Assembly: GCA_028819075.1 (NCBI GenBank)
Contig: JAPPMM010000040.1
Location: 62,001 to 126,000, forward strand
Reading direction: 5' to 3'
Origin: Gammaproteobacteria bacterium
GTDB lineage: Bacteria > Gemmatimonadota > Gemmatimonadetes > Longimicrobiales > Gaopeijiaceae
DNA length: 64,000 bases
Position 1 is the stretch's first letter, and the number at the start of each line of letters is the position of its first letter. Below, one piece after another: positions 45,034 to 53,785 of the stretch. A program made the position numbers and the translations under genes. The notes under the pieces are model-generated. The model had not been told where the DNA came from. It worked only from the letters and a program-made list of their open reading frames with translations, and did no database searches.

Positions 45034-45839
45034 TGCGCGGCCGACGAGTGCTCGACGCGGCCCTCTGCTTGCGCGGGTTGCAGGCCGAAGAATCGGAGGG
45101 CGTTGCGGGCGGTGTAGCGCTCCACCTCTTCCGGGCTCTCACCCCGCACATCCGCCACGCCGTCCCGCACCCGCGCCACCCAGGCGGGCTCGTTGCGCCG
45201 GCCCCGATGCGGCACGGGCGCCAGGTAGGGCGAGTCGGTCTCGATCATGAGACGGTCCGAGGGCACCGCCCGCAGAGCTTCCTGGCCGTCGAAGTTCCTG
45301 AAGGTGACGAGCCCGGTGAACGAGATGTGCCAGCCGGCGTCGAGCGCTTCTTCGAGCAGCCGCATCCCGCCGGTGAAGCAGTGGAGCACCCCTCGTGCCG
45401 CGCCCCTGAACTCATCGATCACCGCGCGGGTGTCGTCATCCGCCGACCGCGAGTGCACCACCAGCGGCAGCCCGGTCTCGGCTGCCAGGCGGGCATGGGC
45501 GCGGAACAGGTCGCGCTGGCGGTCGCGCGGACAGAAGTCGTAGTGGTAGTCCAGGCCGGTCTCGCCGACCGCGACAAGGCGCGAGGAGGCATCCAGCAGT
45601 TCCGCCACCCGCCGCACGTCGTCCGGGCCGGCCCGTCCCGCCTCGTGGGGATGTACGCCCGCCGTCCCCCACACCAGCCGGTGCGCCCGCGTGAGCTCCG
45701 CCACCCGCTCCGCGTCCGTCACCGAGGATGCGATGGAGACGATCGCCCCCACCCCGGCGGCGCGCGCCCGCTCGATGGTCTCGACCCGGTCGGCGTCGAA
45801 GCGCCGGTCGGTCAGATGGCAGTGGGATTCGAACAGCAT
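45030..45839 (-). CDS. TatD family metal-dependent hydrolase (YcfH type)
   Basis: A 269-residue TIM-barrel hydrolase from ATG 45839: MLFESHCHLTD (metal HxH), GTAGVHPHEAG, VAVGETGLDYHYD (metal Glu), PLVVHSRSADDDT, GVLHCFTGGMRLLEEAL, LMIETDSPYLAPVPHRG (metal Asp) and RYTARNALRFFGL. TatD-family enzymes are 3'-5' exonucleases or D-aminoacyl-tRNA-type deacylases; the cellular substrate is uncertain. A frame extension to 45911 exists, but the family starts at LFxSHCH. It lies 96 bases after secF and overlaps mutL. Confidence 0.93.
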   Translation of the reverse strand: MLFESHCHLTDRRFDADRVETIERARAAGVGAIVSIASSVTDAERVAELTRAHRLVWGTAGVHPHEAGRAGPDDVRRVAELLDASSRLVAVGETGLDYHYDFCPRDRQRDLFRAHARLAAETGLPLVVHSRSADDDTRAVIDEFRGAARGVLHCFTGGMRLLEEALDAGWHISFTGLVTFRNFDGQEALRAVPSDRLMIETDSPYLAPVPHRGRRNEPAWVARVRDGVADVRGESPEEVERYTARNALRFFGLQPAQAEGRVEHSSAAQ

Positions 45840-45935
45840 CGTGGTCGTGGACCCGGCGGGCCTTGCGACTGCACACGCAGGGCCGGGAATCCGGGATATG
45901 GTGGCCGGCACATCCGCAGGCCCGGCCTCGCCGGC

Positions 45936-46976
45936 TCAGGCGCGAGCGCCAGCGACCTTCCGCCCTTTCCTGCCTCGCTTCTTTCTCTTCCCGGGCCGCC
46001 GAGACGGCGGGGTTCTGCCCACCGGCCCTCTCGGGCCTCCGCGCTGCGCTTCGACCAGATCCTTCGTGCCCCAGCGCCTCTGGATCTCCAGCAGCGCCGG
46101 CGAGGCGACGAAGATCGAGGAGTAGGTCCCGACCAGGACCCCGAGAATCAACACGGTGGTGAAGTCGCGGATCACCGCGCCCCCGAAGATGAGCAGAGCC
46201 ATCAGCACCCCGAGCGTCGTGCCGGAGGTGAGCACCGTCCTCGGAAGGGTCTCGTTGATCGACCGGTTGACGAGCGCCACCGGGTCCTCGCGGCGGCCGC
46301 CCTTCGCGTTCAGGTTCTCCCGCACCCGGTCGAATACTACGATCGTGTCGTTGAGCGAATACCCGATGATGGTCAGAATGGCCGCCACCGTCGGAAGTGC
46401 GATCTCGACCCGGAAGAGCGCCAGGAAGCCCAGCGTGATGAGGCTGTCGTGGACGGTCGCGATGACAGCCGCCACGCCGAAGCGGAATTCGAAGCGGATG
46501 GCCAGATAGATGAGGGTCAGTGCGAACGAGAACAGGATCGCGAGCGCCGCCTTCTGCTGGAGTTCCGCGCCGATCTTGGGGCCAACCAGTTCGGTGCGGA
46601 CCACCTCGATATCGCTATTCGGGAAGGCGCCCTGGATCTGCCCGCGTATCTCCAGCGCCACCGCCTCCACCTCCCGGTCCTCGGCCAGCGGGGCGCGGAT
46701 CACGAACTCGTTTCCTTCGTTGCCGATGCTGGTGATTGGAGGGGCCTGGGCGCCGCCCAGCGCGGACCGCAGCTCCGCGGCGTCCATCGTCTCGTCGAAG
46801 CGCACCTGCACCAGCGAGCCGCCCGTGAAGTCCACGCCGTAGTTCTGCCAGCTGCCGATGACCACAATGTTCGCCACCATCGACGCCAGCGCGATGACGA
46901 GTACCACGGCCGAGAAGACGTAGGCCTTCCTGCGCGCCTCGATGAAGCGGTATCGCGCGTTTCCGAAGAGTCTCAT
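45936..46976 (-). CDS. secF: protein translocase subunit SecF
   Basis: A 346-residue inner-membrane protein with six expected helices: first at about 20-40, then the periplasmic P1 domain (GVDFTGGSLVQVRF), and the RND-like core VGPKIGAELQQKAALAIL, TVHDSLITLGFLALF, SLNDTIVVFDRVREN (signature), SINETLPRTVLTSGTTL. A basic tail (RRPGKRKKRGRKGRK) ends the protein. With SecD it uses the proton gradient to help release translocated chains. It starts 20 bases after the secD stop. Confidence 0.96.
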   Translation of the reverse strand: MRLFGNARYRFIEARRKAYVFSAVVLVIALASMVANIVVIGSWQNYGVDFTGGSLVQVRFDETMDAAELRSALGGAQAPPITSIGNEGNEFVIRAPLAEDREVEAVALEIRGQIQGAFPNSDIEVVRTELVGPKIGAELQQKAALAILFSFALTLIYLAIRFEFRFGVAAVIATVHDSLITLGFLALFRVEIALPTVAAILTIIGYSLNDTIVVFDRVRENLNAKGGRREDPVALVNRSINETLPRTVLTSGTTLGVLMALLIFGGAVIRDFTTVLILGVLVGTYSSIFVASPALLEIQRRWGTKDLVEAQRGGPRGPVGRTPPSRRPGKRKKRGRKGRKVAGARA

Positions 46977-46996
46977 GATTCAGATGGTCTCGCGAT

Positions 46997-48673
46997 TCAG
47001 ATGCTGATGGGATCCGTGGCCCTCTTCCGGGACAGGTACATGAAGAAAAAGCTGCGCGTCACGTAGAGCGCGGTGAAGAAGGAAGCCAGAATCCCGATGG
47101 AGAGCGTGACGGCGAAGCCGCGCACGGGCCCGGTGCCGAACTGGAACAGGATCAGCGCCGTGATCAGGGTCGTGAGGTTGGCGTCCACGATCGCCGACAA
47201 GGCGTTGCCGAAGCCGTCCTCGACCGCGGTGCGCACGGCCCTTCCGGCATCAAGTTCCTCCCGGATGCGTTCGAAGATGAGCACGTTGGCATCCACCGCC
47301 ATGCCGACCGAGAGGATGAGCCCCGCGATGCCCGGCACGGTCAGCGTCGCCCCGAACATGGCCAGGCCGCCCAGCACCAGGACCACGTACACGCCCAGTG
47401 CGAACACCGAGAGGATGCCGGCAACGCGGTAGTAGGTGCACATGATCAGGACCACCAGAACGAGACCGATCATCCCGGCTATGCGCCCCTGGTCCACCGA
47501 GTCCTGACCGAGGGAGGGGCCGACCGTGCGCTCTTCCATGATGCGCAGCGGAGCGGGCAGGGCGCCGGCGCGCAGCACCAGGGCGAGGTCGCTCGCCTCC
47601 TGCAGGGTCGAGCCGCCGAGCTCGATCTGACCGCGCGCGCCGATGCGGTCGCGGATGACCGGGGCGCTCACCACCTCGCCGTCGAGCACGATGGCGAGGA
47701 ACTCGCCGACGTTCTGCCCGGTCACTTCGGCGAAGCGGCGGCCTCCCCGGCGGGACAGCTCGAACTGCACCTGCGGCGTATTGAACTGTTGATCGCGCGC
47801 GGAAACCGCGTTCTCGAGCATCTGGCCGGTAATGAAGGCGTCCTCGTTCAGGACATACAGCTGGCGATAGATCCTGCCGGTGAGGCCGACGGGATCCATG
47901 CCCCACTGGAGGGAAATGTCGCGCGGCATGGCGCGCTGGACCTCCGGGATGCTCAGGAACAGCTCCGCCGCCTCCACGTCCTCTTCTGCCACCAGGTAGA
48001 CGCCGTCCTCGCTGCCCTGGTTGAGGAGCGCGGTGAACGGGCTCAAGACGGCGGAATCGTCCTCCGCGGCCTCGGCAGCGTCATCCTGGGCGACCTGCTC
48101 GCCCTCCGCATCCACGGCGGCATCCTCCCCGGCCTCGGCTCCGCCTTCCTCGGCTGCCGCGGAATCTCCTTCTTCCGACGCGGCGCCGAAGAGCAGTTCC
48201 TCGATCGAGGATGTCGGGGCCTGCACGTCGCGGCCAAGGCTGCTCAGCGAATCGGCCCCCAGGGTTGCGACGATCACGCGGTCGATGCGCGGAAGATCGG
48301 GGGCGAAATCCACCCACGAGCGCACCAGCTTGAACTCGAGGAAGGCGGCGCGCCGGATGACGTCCTTGGCCTGATTCTCGTCGCTGATGCCCGCGAGTTC
48401 GACGATGATGCGGTCGCTGCCCACCTTCTGGATGAGCGGCTCCTCGACCCCGAGTTCGTCGATGCGCGTGCGCAGGACCGTCTCGGCGCGGTCGATGGCG
48501 TCGGCGCGCGCCTCGTCGGTGAGGGTGCCGTCCGGGTCGTCGATCTCGACCACCAGGTGCATGCCGCCCTGCAGATCGAGTCCCAGCTTCAGGCCGTTGG
48601 CGTAGATGTAGTAGCCGCAGATCCCGAGGATCACGGCGATGAAGATGATCCGGCCACGAAGAGACTTCAGCAT
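46997..48673 (-). CDS. secD: protein translocase subunit SecD
   Basis: A 558-residue inner-membrane protein: first helix (IIFIAVILGICGYYIYANG), LKLGLDLQGGMHLVVEID, periplasmic P1 domains with DRIIVELAGISDENQAKDVI, then the C-terminal RND-like helices GMIGLVLVVLIMCTYY, GLILSVGMAVDANVLIFERIREEL (signature), DANLTTLITALILFQFGTGPVRGFAVTLSIGI. An Ala/Glu/Asp-rich insert at about residues 160-215 is unusual and may be a flexible loop in the periplasmic domain. First gene of the secDF-tatD-mutL-miaA-uppP-birA-coaX operon. Confidence 0.96.
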   Translation of the reverse strand: MLKSLRGRIIFIAVILGICGYYIYANGLKLGLDLQGGMHLVVEIDDPDGTLTDEARADAIDRAETVLRTRIDELGVEEPLIQKVGSDRIIVELAGISDENQAKDVIRRAAFLEFKLVRSWVDFAPDLPRIDRVIVATLGADSLSSLGRDVQAPTSSIEELLFGAASEEGDSAAAEEGGAEAGEDAAVDAEGEQVAQDDAAEAAEDDSAVLSPFTALLNQGSEDGVYLVAEEDVEAAELFLSIPEVQRAMPRDISLQWGMDPVGLTGRIYRQLYVLNEDAFITGQMLENAVSARDQQFNTPQVQFELSRRGGRRFAEVTGQNVGEFLAIVLDGEVVSAPVIRDRIGARGQIELGGSTLQEASDLALVLRAGALPAPLRIMEERTVGPSLGQDSVDQGRIAGMIGLVLVVLIMCTYYRVAGILSVFALGVYVVLVLGGLAMFGATLTVPGIAGLILSVGMAVDANVLIFERIREELDAGRAVRTAVEDGFGNALSAIVDANLTTLITALILFQFGTGPVRGFAVTLSIGILASFFTALYVTRSFFFMYLSRKRATDPISI

Positions 48674-48987
48674 GGTGCCACCGCTGGCTCCGGGAGGGTT
48701 TCGCGGGTGTGATCCGGCTCGCGTACCGCCCGGGGGGACCTCCTCTGAACCCTCGAGGCTCCTTCCCGCGAGCGGGATGGGTAGCTATGTAAGCTCGCCA
48801 AGCGCCAAACCGGTGTCAATCTGACGCGAACCGGCGCGAGAGGGGGCGCAAGCCCCCTTCGGCCGCTGACGCACTGGCACCAGAACGGATGACGAGCCCG
48901 GGCAGGCCGGAAGCCCCGGGACGCGATGCCCGGGACTACCGGCGAACCTGTCCGGGATACGGAGCAGGCCGTGTCCGGGTTTCCTCC
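48674..48987. other. 314-base intergenic region with GNRA-capped hairpin
   Basis: No coding sequence is supported. AGGGGGC-GCAA-GCCCCCT (48841-48858) is a 7-bp stem with a GCAA tetraloop, a good candidate terminator for the susCD transcript arriving from the right. A TTGACA (minus strand, 48819-48814) could be part of the secD promoter, but no well spaced -10 is seen. Confidence 0.5.
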
Positions 48988-50232
48988 TCAGGTGATGTTA
49001 GGGTTCCCGTTCCGTTCCGTGTCGGGCAGCGGGAAGCACTCCATTCCGCCGTAGGCGTCGCCCACGTAGGGGTGCGATCCGCTGGTGAACTGCGTGATCC
49101 TGCCAAGTCGGCGCAGCACGGCCATGCGATGTCCCTCCACGAAGAGCTCGCGACGGCGCTGCTCCTGCACCTGCTCCTGGATCTCCTGCGCGTTCATGCT
49201 CGCGAAGTTGCCGGGCAGCCCCGCCTCCTCGAGCAGCTCGTTGATGATGGCGACGGCGGCCGCGCCCCCTTCCACCTCGGCGACGATCAGACGTGCTTCG
49301 GTGTAGCTGGCGAGCCGGATCTCCGCGTCCCGGCTGGTATACTTCTGCTGGAACCACATCGGCGTGAGCCCGTCCTGCCCGAGAATCCCCTGATCCGTTA
49401 CGTGAACCCTCGGATCGGGCATGCCTGCCCACTCGAGGTTCCAGAAGGCGGGGTCCACCGAGACCGCCTGCTCGATGTGATTGCGGTTGAAAACCTTGTT
49501 CTCGCGCACGCTCGCGGCGGTGGAACGGGTGATGAAGAACTCGAATCCCTCTGGAACCGCGCGGGCGTCGGCGAGCGCGCCCGCAGTTTGTCCCAGGCTC
49601 ATCTGGGCTCGAGCCCGGCCCATGTACGCCGCGTTGCGAATGTCGGCATCCGGCGACTCCAGGGCCATGCTGAAGCGCTCCTTGGCGAGTTCGAAGACTG
49701 CCGCGGGCTGCAGTTCGGGCCCGAGATCGAAGGCCGCGCTGCACCATCCCTCGGCGAACGTCGTATAGCTGTAGCCGGCGTAGAGCGCGTTGGTGGCCAG
49801 GAGCGACGAGCGGTTCGGCACGTCGCCGTCGGAGAACCCGCTGATGCGGTTGATGGCGTCATCCGCGATGAAACGGGCCTGCGCGAGCGGCGTGTGCAGC
49901 GAAGTCGAACTTCCGCATCCGGAGGTGGCGAACGACGCATCCAGGGGACGCACGTCCCTGCGCTGATAGGGGACCTGGCCCAGGAAGGTCTGTGAACCCA
50001 TGAACTCGCCCGAGACCAGCCCGGAGAGCAGCGCGTACTGTGTGTAGGCGCACTCGAAGGCCCCCTGCGCGCTTACGGTGAGCAATGGCGCGGCCGAGGG
50101 ATCGTCCAGGGCGTCGGCCGGCGTTTCCCCGGGGAGCGTCACCGACAGGTCGCACGCTCCCAGGAAGAGGGTGAGCAACAGGAAGAGAAGTCCTCCCTTC
50201 ATCTTCTTTCGATTATCAAATATGCCTGACAT
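48988..50232 (-). CDS. RagB/SusD family outer-membrane lipoprotein
   Basis: A 414-residue lipoprotein with an excellent GGGAGG site before ATG 50232. Signal MKGGLLFLLLTLFLGAC27. Family features: ARFIADDAINRISGF, MPDPRVHVTDQG, TSRDAEIRLASYTEARLIVAEV, RRRELFVEGHRMAVLRRLG. It is more distant from the other two SusD proteins here (it begins DLSVTLPG instead of SLLEVE). It follows the SusC stop by 54 bases; that SusC carries an internal amber codon, so this SusD may lack a working partner. Confidence 0.92.
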   Translation of the reverse strand: MSGIFDNRKKMKGGLLFLLLTLFLGACDLSVTLPGETPADALDDPSAAPLLTVSAQGAFECAYTQYALLSGLVSGEFMGSQTFLGQVPYQRRDVRPLDASFATSGCGSSTSLHTPLAQARFIADDAINRISGFSDGDVPNRSSLLATNALYAGYSYTTFAEGWCSAAFDLGPELQPAAVFELAKERFSMALESPDADIRNAAYMGRARAQMSLGQTAGALADARAVPEGFEFFITRSTAASVRENKVFNRNHIEQAVSVDPAFWNLEWAGMPDPRVHVTDQGILGQDGLTPMWFQQKYTSRDAEIRLASYTEARLIVAEVEGGAAAVAIINELLEEAGLPGNFASMNAQEIQEQVQEQRRRELFVEGHRMAVLRRLGRITQFTSGSHPYVGDAYGGMECFPLPDTERNGNPNIT

Positions 50233-50286
50233 CTATTCCTCCCTTGTTTCCATATTGAGCATTGAGCTTCGCGCGAGACGCGGCCA

Positions 50287-53200
50287 TCAGAACCTGACCC
50301 TGAAGGACAGGAGGAAGCTGTGCGGGAGCGGCGCCTGGGTCTGCTGCCAGCCCCAGGGATTGTCCCGCGTGCGGCGCGTCTCGGGGTCGAGCCCGGGCTG
50401 GCTGAAGCTCTCGTGGACCCACGGGGTCCAGATGTTTCGCCCGCTCAGGGTGATTGCGGCCCGGGAAACGCCGTACCCTTCGACGAAGTCACCGGGAAGC
50501 TCGTAGGTAAGGGAGAGTTCGCGCAGGCGGAGGTGATCGTCCCTCTCCATCCAGGGGTGCTCGATGTCGAAGGTCTGGATTTCCGCGGCCTGGATCGGGT
50601 CAAGGGTGCCCATGAGATAGAGCTGGGCGCGCTCGGTGTTGCGGGTGTTGCGGTCGCGCTGCCAGGTGGTCGTGCTGAAGCGCCGGCTCTCCCAGGTGTA
50701 GTTCCAGAGCGCGTTCAGCGTGAGTCCCAGGTTGGGAAGCGCGAGGGACTGGGTGAACGATCCCTGCCAGACGGGTCCGGGCGGCCCGAGATAGTGGAAC
50801 GGCGCCTGGGAGCAAGGAGTGGGCGCGCGGGAGGGGTCCGGCCCCTCGCACATGACGTCGATCAGCCGTGTCGGATTGTTCGGGTCCCAGCGGGCCGAAG
50901 CGATGTACTTGCTCCAGTACCCCCCGAGAGGATACCCGACGCGGTGCTGGAAGCGGCCCCGGGTGTCGGCCTGGATGCGCTCCCGGCCTTCGCCGAGCGA
51001 GACCAGCAGGTTGTCGTTGTAGGCGGCGGTCGCCCCGAGGTCGAAGCTCATGCCCGGAGTCCGGATGACCTGGGTGTTCAGGGTGAGCTCGATGCCCTTG
51101 TTGTTGACTTCTCCGACGTTGATGAAGCGGGAGCCCGGGAAACCCAGCGAGGGCGCGACCAGGTCGGCCAGAATCGCGTCGCGGGTGGTCTGGTTGTAGT
51201 ACGTGAACTCGATGCCCAGGCGGTCGGAGAAGAGACCCGCGTCGAAGCCCAGCTCGAGTTCGGTGCCGACCTCGGGCTTGAGGTCGGGGTTGCCCAGGTT
51301 GCCGGGCAGAAGGGCGGGCTCGTCGCCGGGGCCGGTGGTCGGCGAATAGGTGCGCACCGCCGCGAAGGCGTCCGGCTGCAGGCCGGACTTGCCCCACGCC
51401 GCGCGCAGGCGGAAGCTCTCGGCGAAGCCTACGTTCCAGAAGTCGGTGTCGCTCAGCACCCACGAGGCGCTCAACTTCGGATAGTAGACCGCGTTGAAGG
51501 TCTCCCCGAAGGCGCTGTGGGCGTCGCCGCGGAGCGCTGCGGTCACATACAGCTGGTCCCGCCAGCCGATCGTCTCCTGGATGAAGAGCCCGGCGCTCTT
51601 GGTCTCGACGAAGTCCTCGTCACCCCGTGTGCGCGCCGCCGCCCCCACAGTGGAAACCGCCGAGTTGGGAAGCTCGTCCCCGCGCGACAGAAGCGTGAGG
51701 CTTTCCTTGGTGAAGTACTGGGCTCCGAAGGACGTCGCCGAAGTGATGTCCGCGGTGAGATCGAAGCTGGCCGTGACGTTGTAGTCGAACGTGGACTGAA
51801 GTCCGCGGTCGTATATGACGTCCTTGCGTCCCTAGCTGAGCCCGGCGTAGGCGAGGAATCCCCCCGATGGTACGCGGGGCCAGAAGCGCGAGACCTTGGC
51901 GTCGGTGAAGTCCAGGCCGGCCACCAGCCTGTGGGTGAGCCAGTTGAACGGGCGGTGGGTCGCGGTGATGGACGCCGTGCCGCGGTTCAGCTCCTCGGCA
52001 AAGTCGATGTCGTTCTGGGCCTCGGGCGGGCCGACCATGAAGCCGCGCGAGCCGGTTTCGCGCGATGCCGGGGTGCCCCACAGGAACATGGCGAACATGC
52101 CGTAGATGCCGCCCTGGCCGTCCGGGGCGAACCTGCCGTCGCTGCTGATGACCCCCAGATCCGCGGCGAGGTCGAAGTCCTCGGAGACCGCGAGCCCGAG
52201 GTTGGTGCGGACCGAGGTCTTCTCGATCTGGTTGTTGAGCATGTAGCCCTGCTCGTTGTCGTGACCCACCGACAGGAAGTAGGTGAGGTCGTTGGTGCCG
52301 CCCGAGACGCTCAGGTCGTAGTTCTGGAGGTGTCCGGTGCGGAACATCTGCCGGCCGGCGGCGACCTCCTCGGCGTACAGGTCCTGGCTGATGATCCGCC
52401 CGCCGACCAGGCCGTAGTTGGTGGGGATGCGCCCGTCCGGATTATTGAACCAGTTGCCGCCCTGGCGGACGGTAAGGCTGACGACGGGCCGGCCGGTCTG
52501 GCCCTTGCGGGTGATGATCTGGATGACGCCGTTGGACGCCTCGGTCCCGTACAGCGTCGCCGCGGCCGGGCCCTTGATGACCTCGATGCGCTCGATCTCC
52601 TCGGGGTTGATGTCGTTCAGGCGCGAGGTGCCCGCACCGCTTGAAGGCCCGGCGCGGTTGTCGGCGTTGATGCGGACCCCGTCGACGTAGACCAGTGGCC
52701 CGGTGTTGGCCTGCCTCGTGCTCGATCCCTGCGTGAGGGTGCCGATGCCGCGGATGAGGACGTTGCCGCCGGTGCCGACGTTGCCCCCGCCGATCTGCAC
52801 CCCGACCCCTGCCACCTGCCCGGCCAGCAGTTGCTGGAAGCTGGCGGGCGCGATCTCCTCGATCTGCGCGGAGACCTCGAGGGTGCCGACGACGTTGGCG
52901 ACCGCCCGGCGCTGCTGACCTCCGGCGGTGCCGGTGACGATGATCTCGTCGAGGCCGAGGGCTTCGGAGGAGAGTGTGAAGTCCTGCACCACGGTCTCGC
53001 CCGCGGTCACGGTGACCTGGGTACTCACGGTGCTCATGCCGATGCGCTCGGCGCGCATCTCGTAGGTGCCCGCCGGCACGTTGACGAGCAGGTAGCGGCC
53101 GTCCTGGCGGGAGAGAGTGCCGAGACCGGCGCCGGCCAGGTAGACCTGGACCTCGCCGAGCGGGGTGCCGGCGGTCGCGTCGGTGACCTGACCGGTGATA

Positions 53201-53346
53201 TTGCCGGGTTCCTGGGCGGTTGCGGGGGCTGCCAGGGCGAGCGCCGCGGCCGCGAGAAGAAGGGTGAAGTGAACGGGACCGGCGGCGCGGTGTCGCCGCC
53301 CGCGCGACGGTTGGGTGTTCGAGTCAGTGGACCATCGTTTCGTCAT
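50287..53346 (-). pseudogene. SusC/RagA TonB-linked receptor interrupted by an in-frame TAG
   Basis: The gene would encode 1019 residues from ATG 53346: signal to TAQ (about 45), carboxypeptidase-like domain (GNITGQVTDATAGTPLGEVQVY), EALGLDEIIVTGTAGGQQRRA, plug (LVYVDGVRIN, IEVIKGPAAATLYGTEASNG), barrel ending SFLLSFRVRF. Codon 505 (51834-51832) is TAG, followed in the same frame by an uninterrupted barrel (GRKDVIYDRGLQSTFDYN). The paralogs read GLSLGD at this place, so a Leu codon (TTG to TAG by one base) is the simplest origin. Only one lesion is visible, so this is a very recent nonsense mutation or a sequence error. TAG is a normal stop elsewhere in the window, which argues against recoding. 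Confidence 0.88.
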
Positions 53347-53785
53347 GGATCCCCCCGGGTGGTGAGAAAACGGACAGAAGCAGTTGGGGTGGGGGACGCA
53401 GGCCGGGTGGGGCCGGACCTGATCGACGGATGGTGCGTCAGTGCCCTCCTTGGTCGGGGTGGTCAGGAAAGGGGCGTCGCCCGGGCGGGCGGGGCGACGG
53501 GATTCCGCCGCACGGGAGGGAAGCGAATCCGGGCCGCGAGGAGGATGGCGGATGCGGACGAACGAGTACTTGTCCGCTTCAGGCCCCGGGCGTGAGGCCG
53601 CAGGAAGCCCCTGAAATGCCAGCGTTGGGCCCCCTCACCGCCGCGAGCGACGGTGCGGACGGGGGTCGCCCGGTACAGCATACCCATCTCCCCGAATCCC
53701 GGTACAAACGTCCGTTCAAGCTACGGCGGGGCGGGTCCGGACGCCATCAGGGACGTGGCCCTAAGCGAGCCGCCGCGCGGCCCCC
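53347..53785. other. 439-base intergenic region
   Basis: GC-rich, with short Arg/Pro-rich open frames that show no signal, motif or ribosome site and are not called genes. It must contain the leader of the susC at 53346, which is interrupted by direct runs of G (53386-53400). No convincing promoter or RNA structure was identified. Confidence 0.4.

Noticed and set aside
48800-48820. TTGACA as the secD promoter -35
   Set aside because: No -10-like hexamer lies at 16-18 bases; the best candidate (TACATA) is about 22 bases away. Kept only as a remark.
51832-51834. stop-codon recoding (amber suppression or selenocysteine/pyrrolysine-like) in SusC3
   Set aside because: TAG ends several normal genes here (19009, 19006, 19447, 28016, 39786, 40595), and the residue is Leu in the paralogs, so a nonsense mutation or sequence error is simpler.
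53463-53687. 74-codon frame on the - strand in the gap before the S9-type gene
   Set aside because: Composition is Arg/Pro-rich, there is no ribosome site and no recognisable motif.
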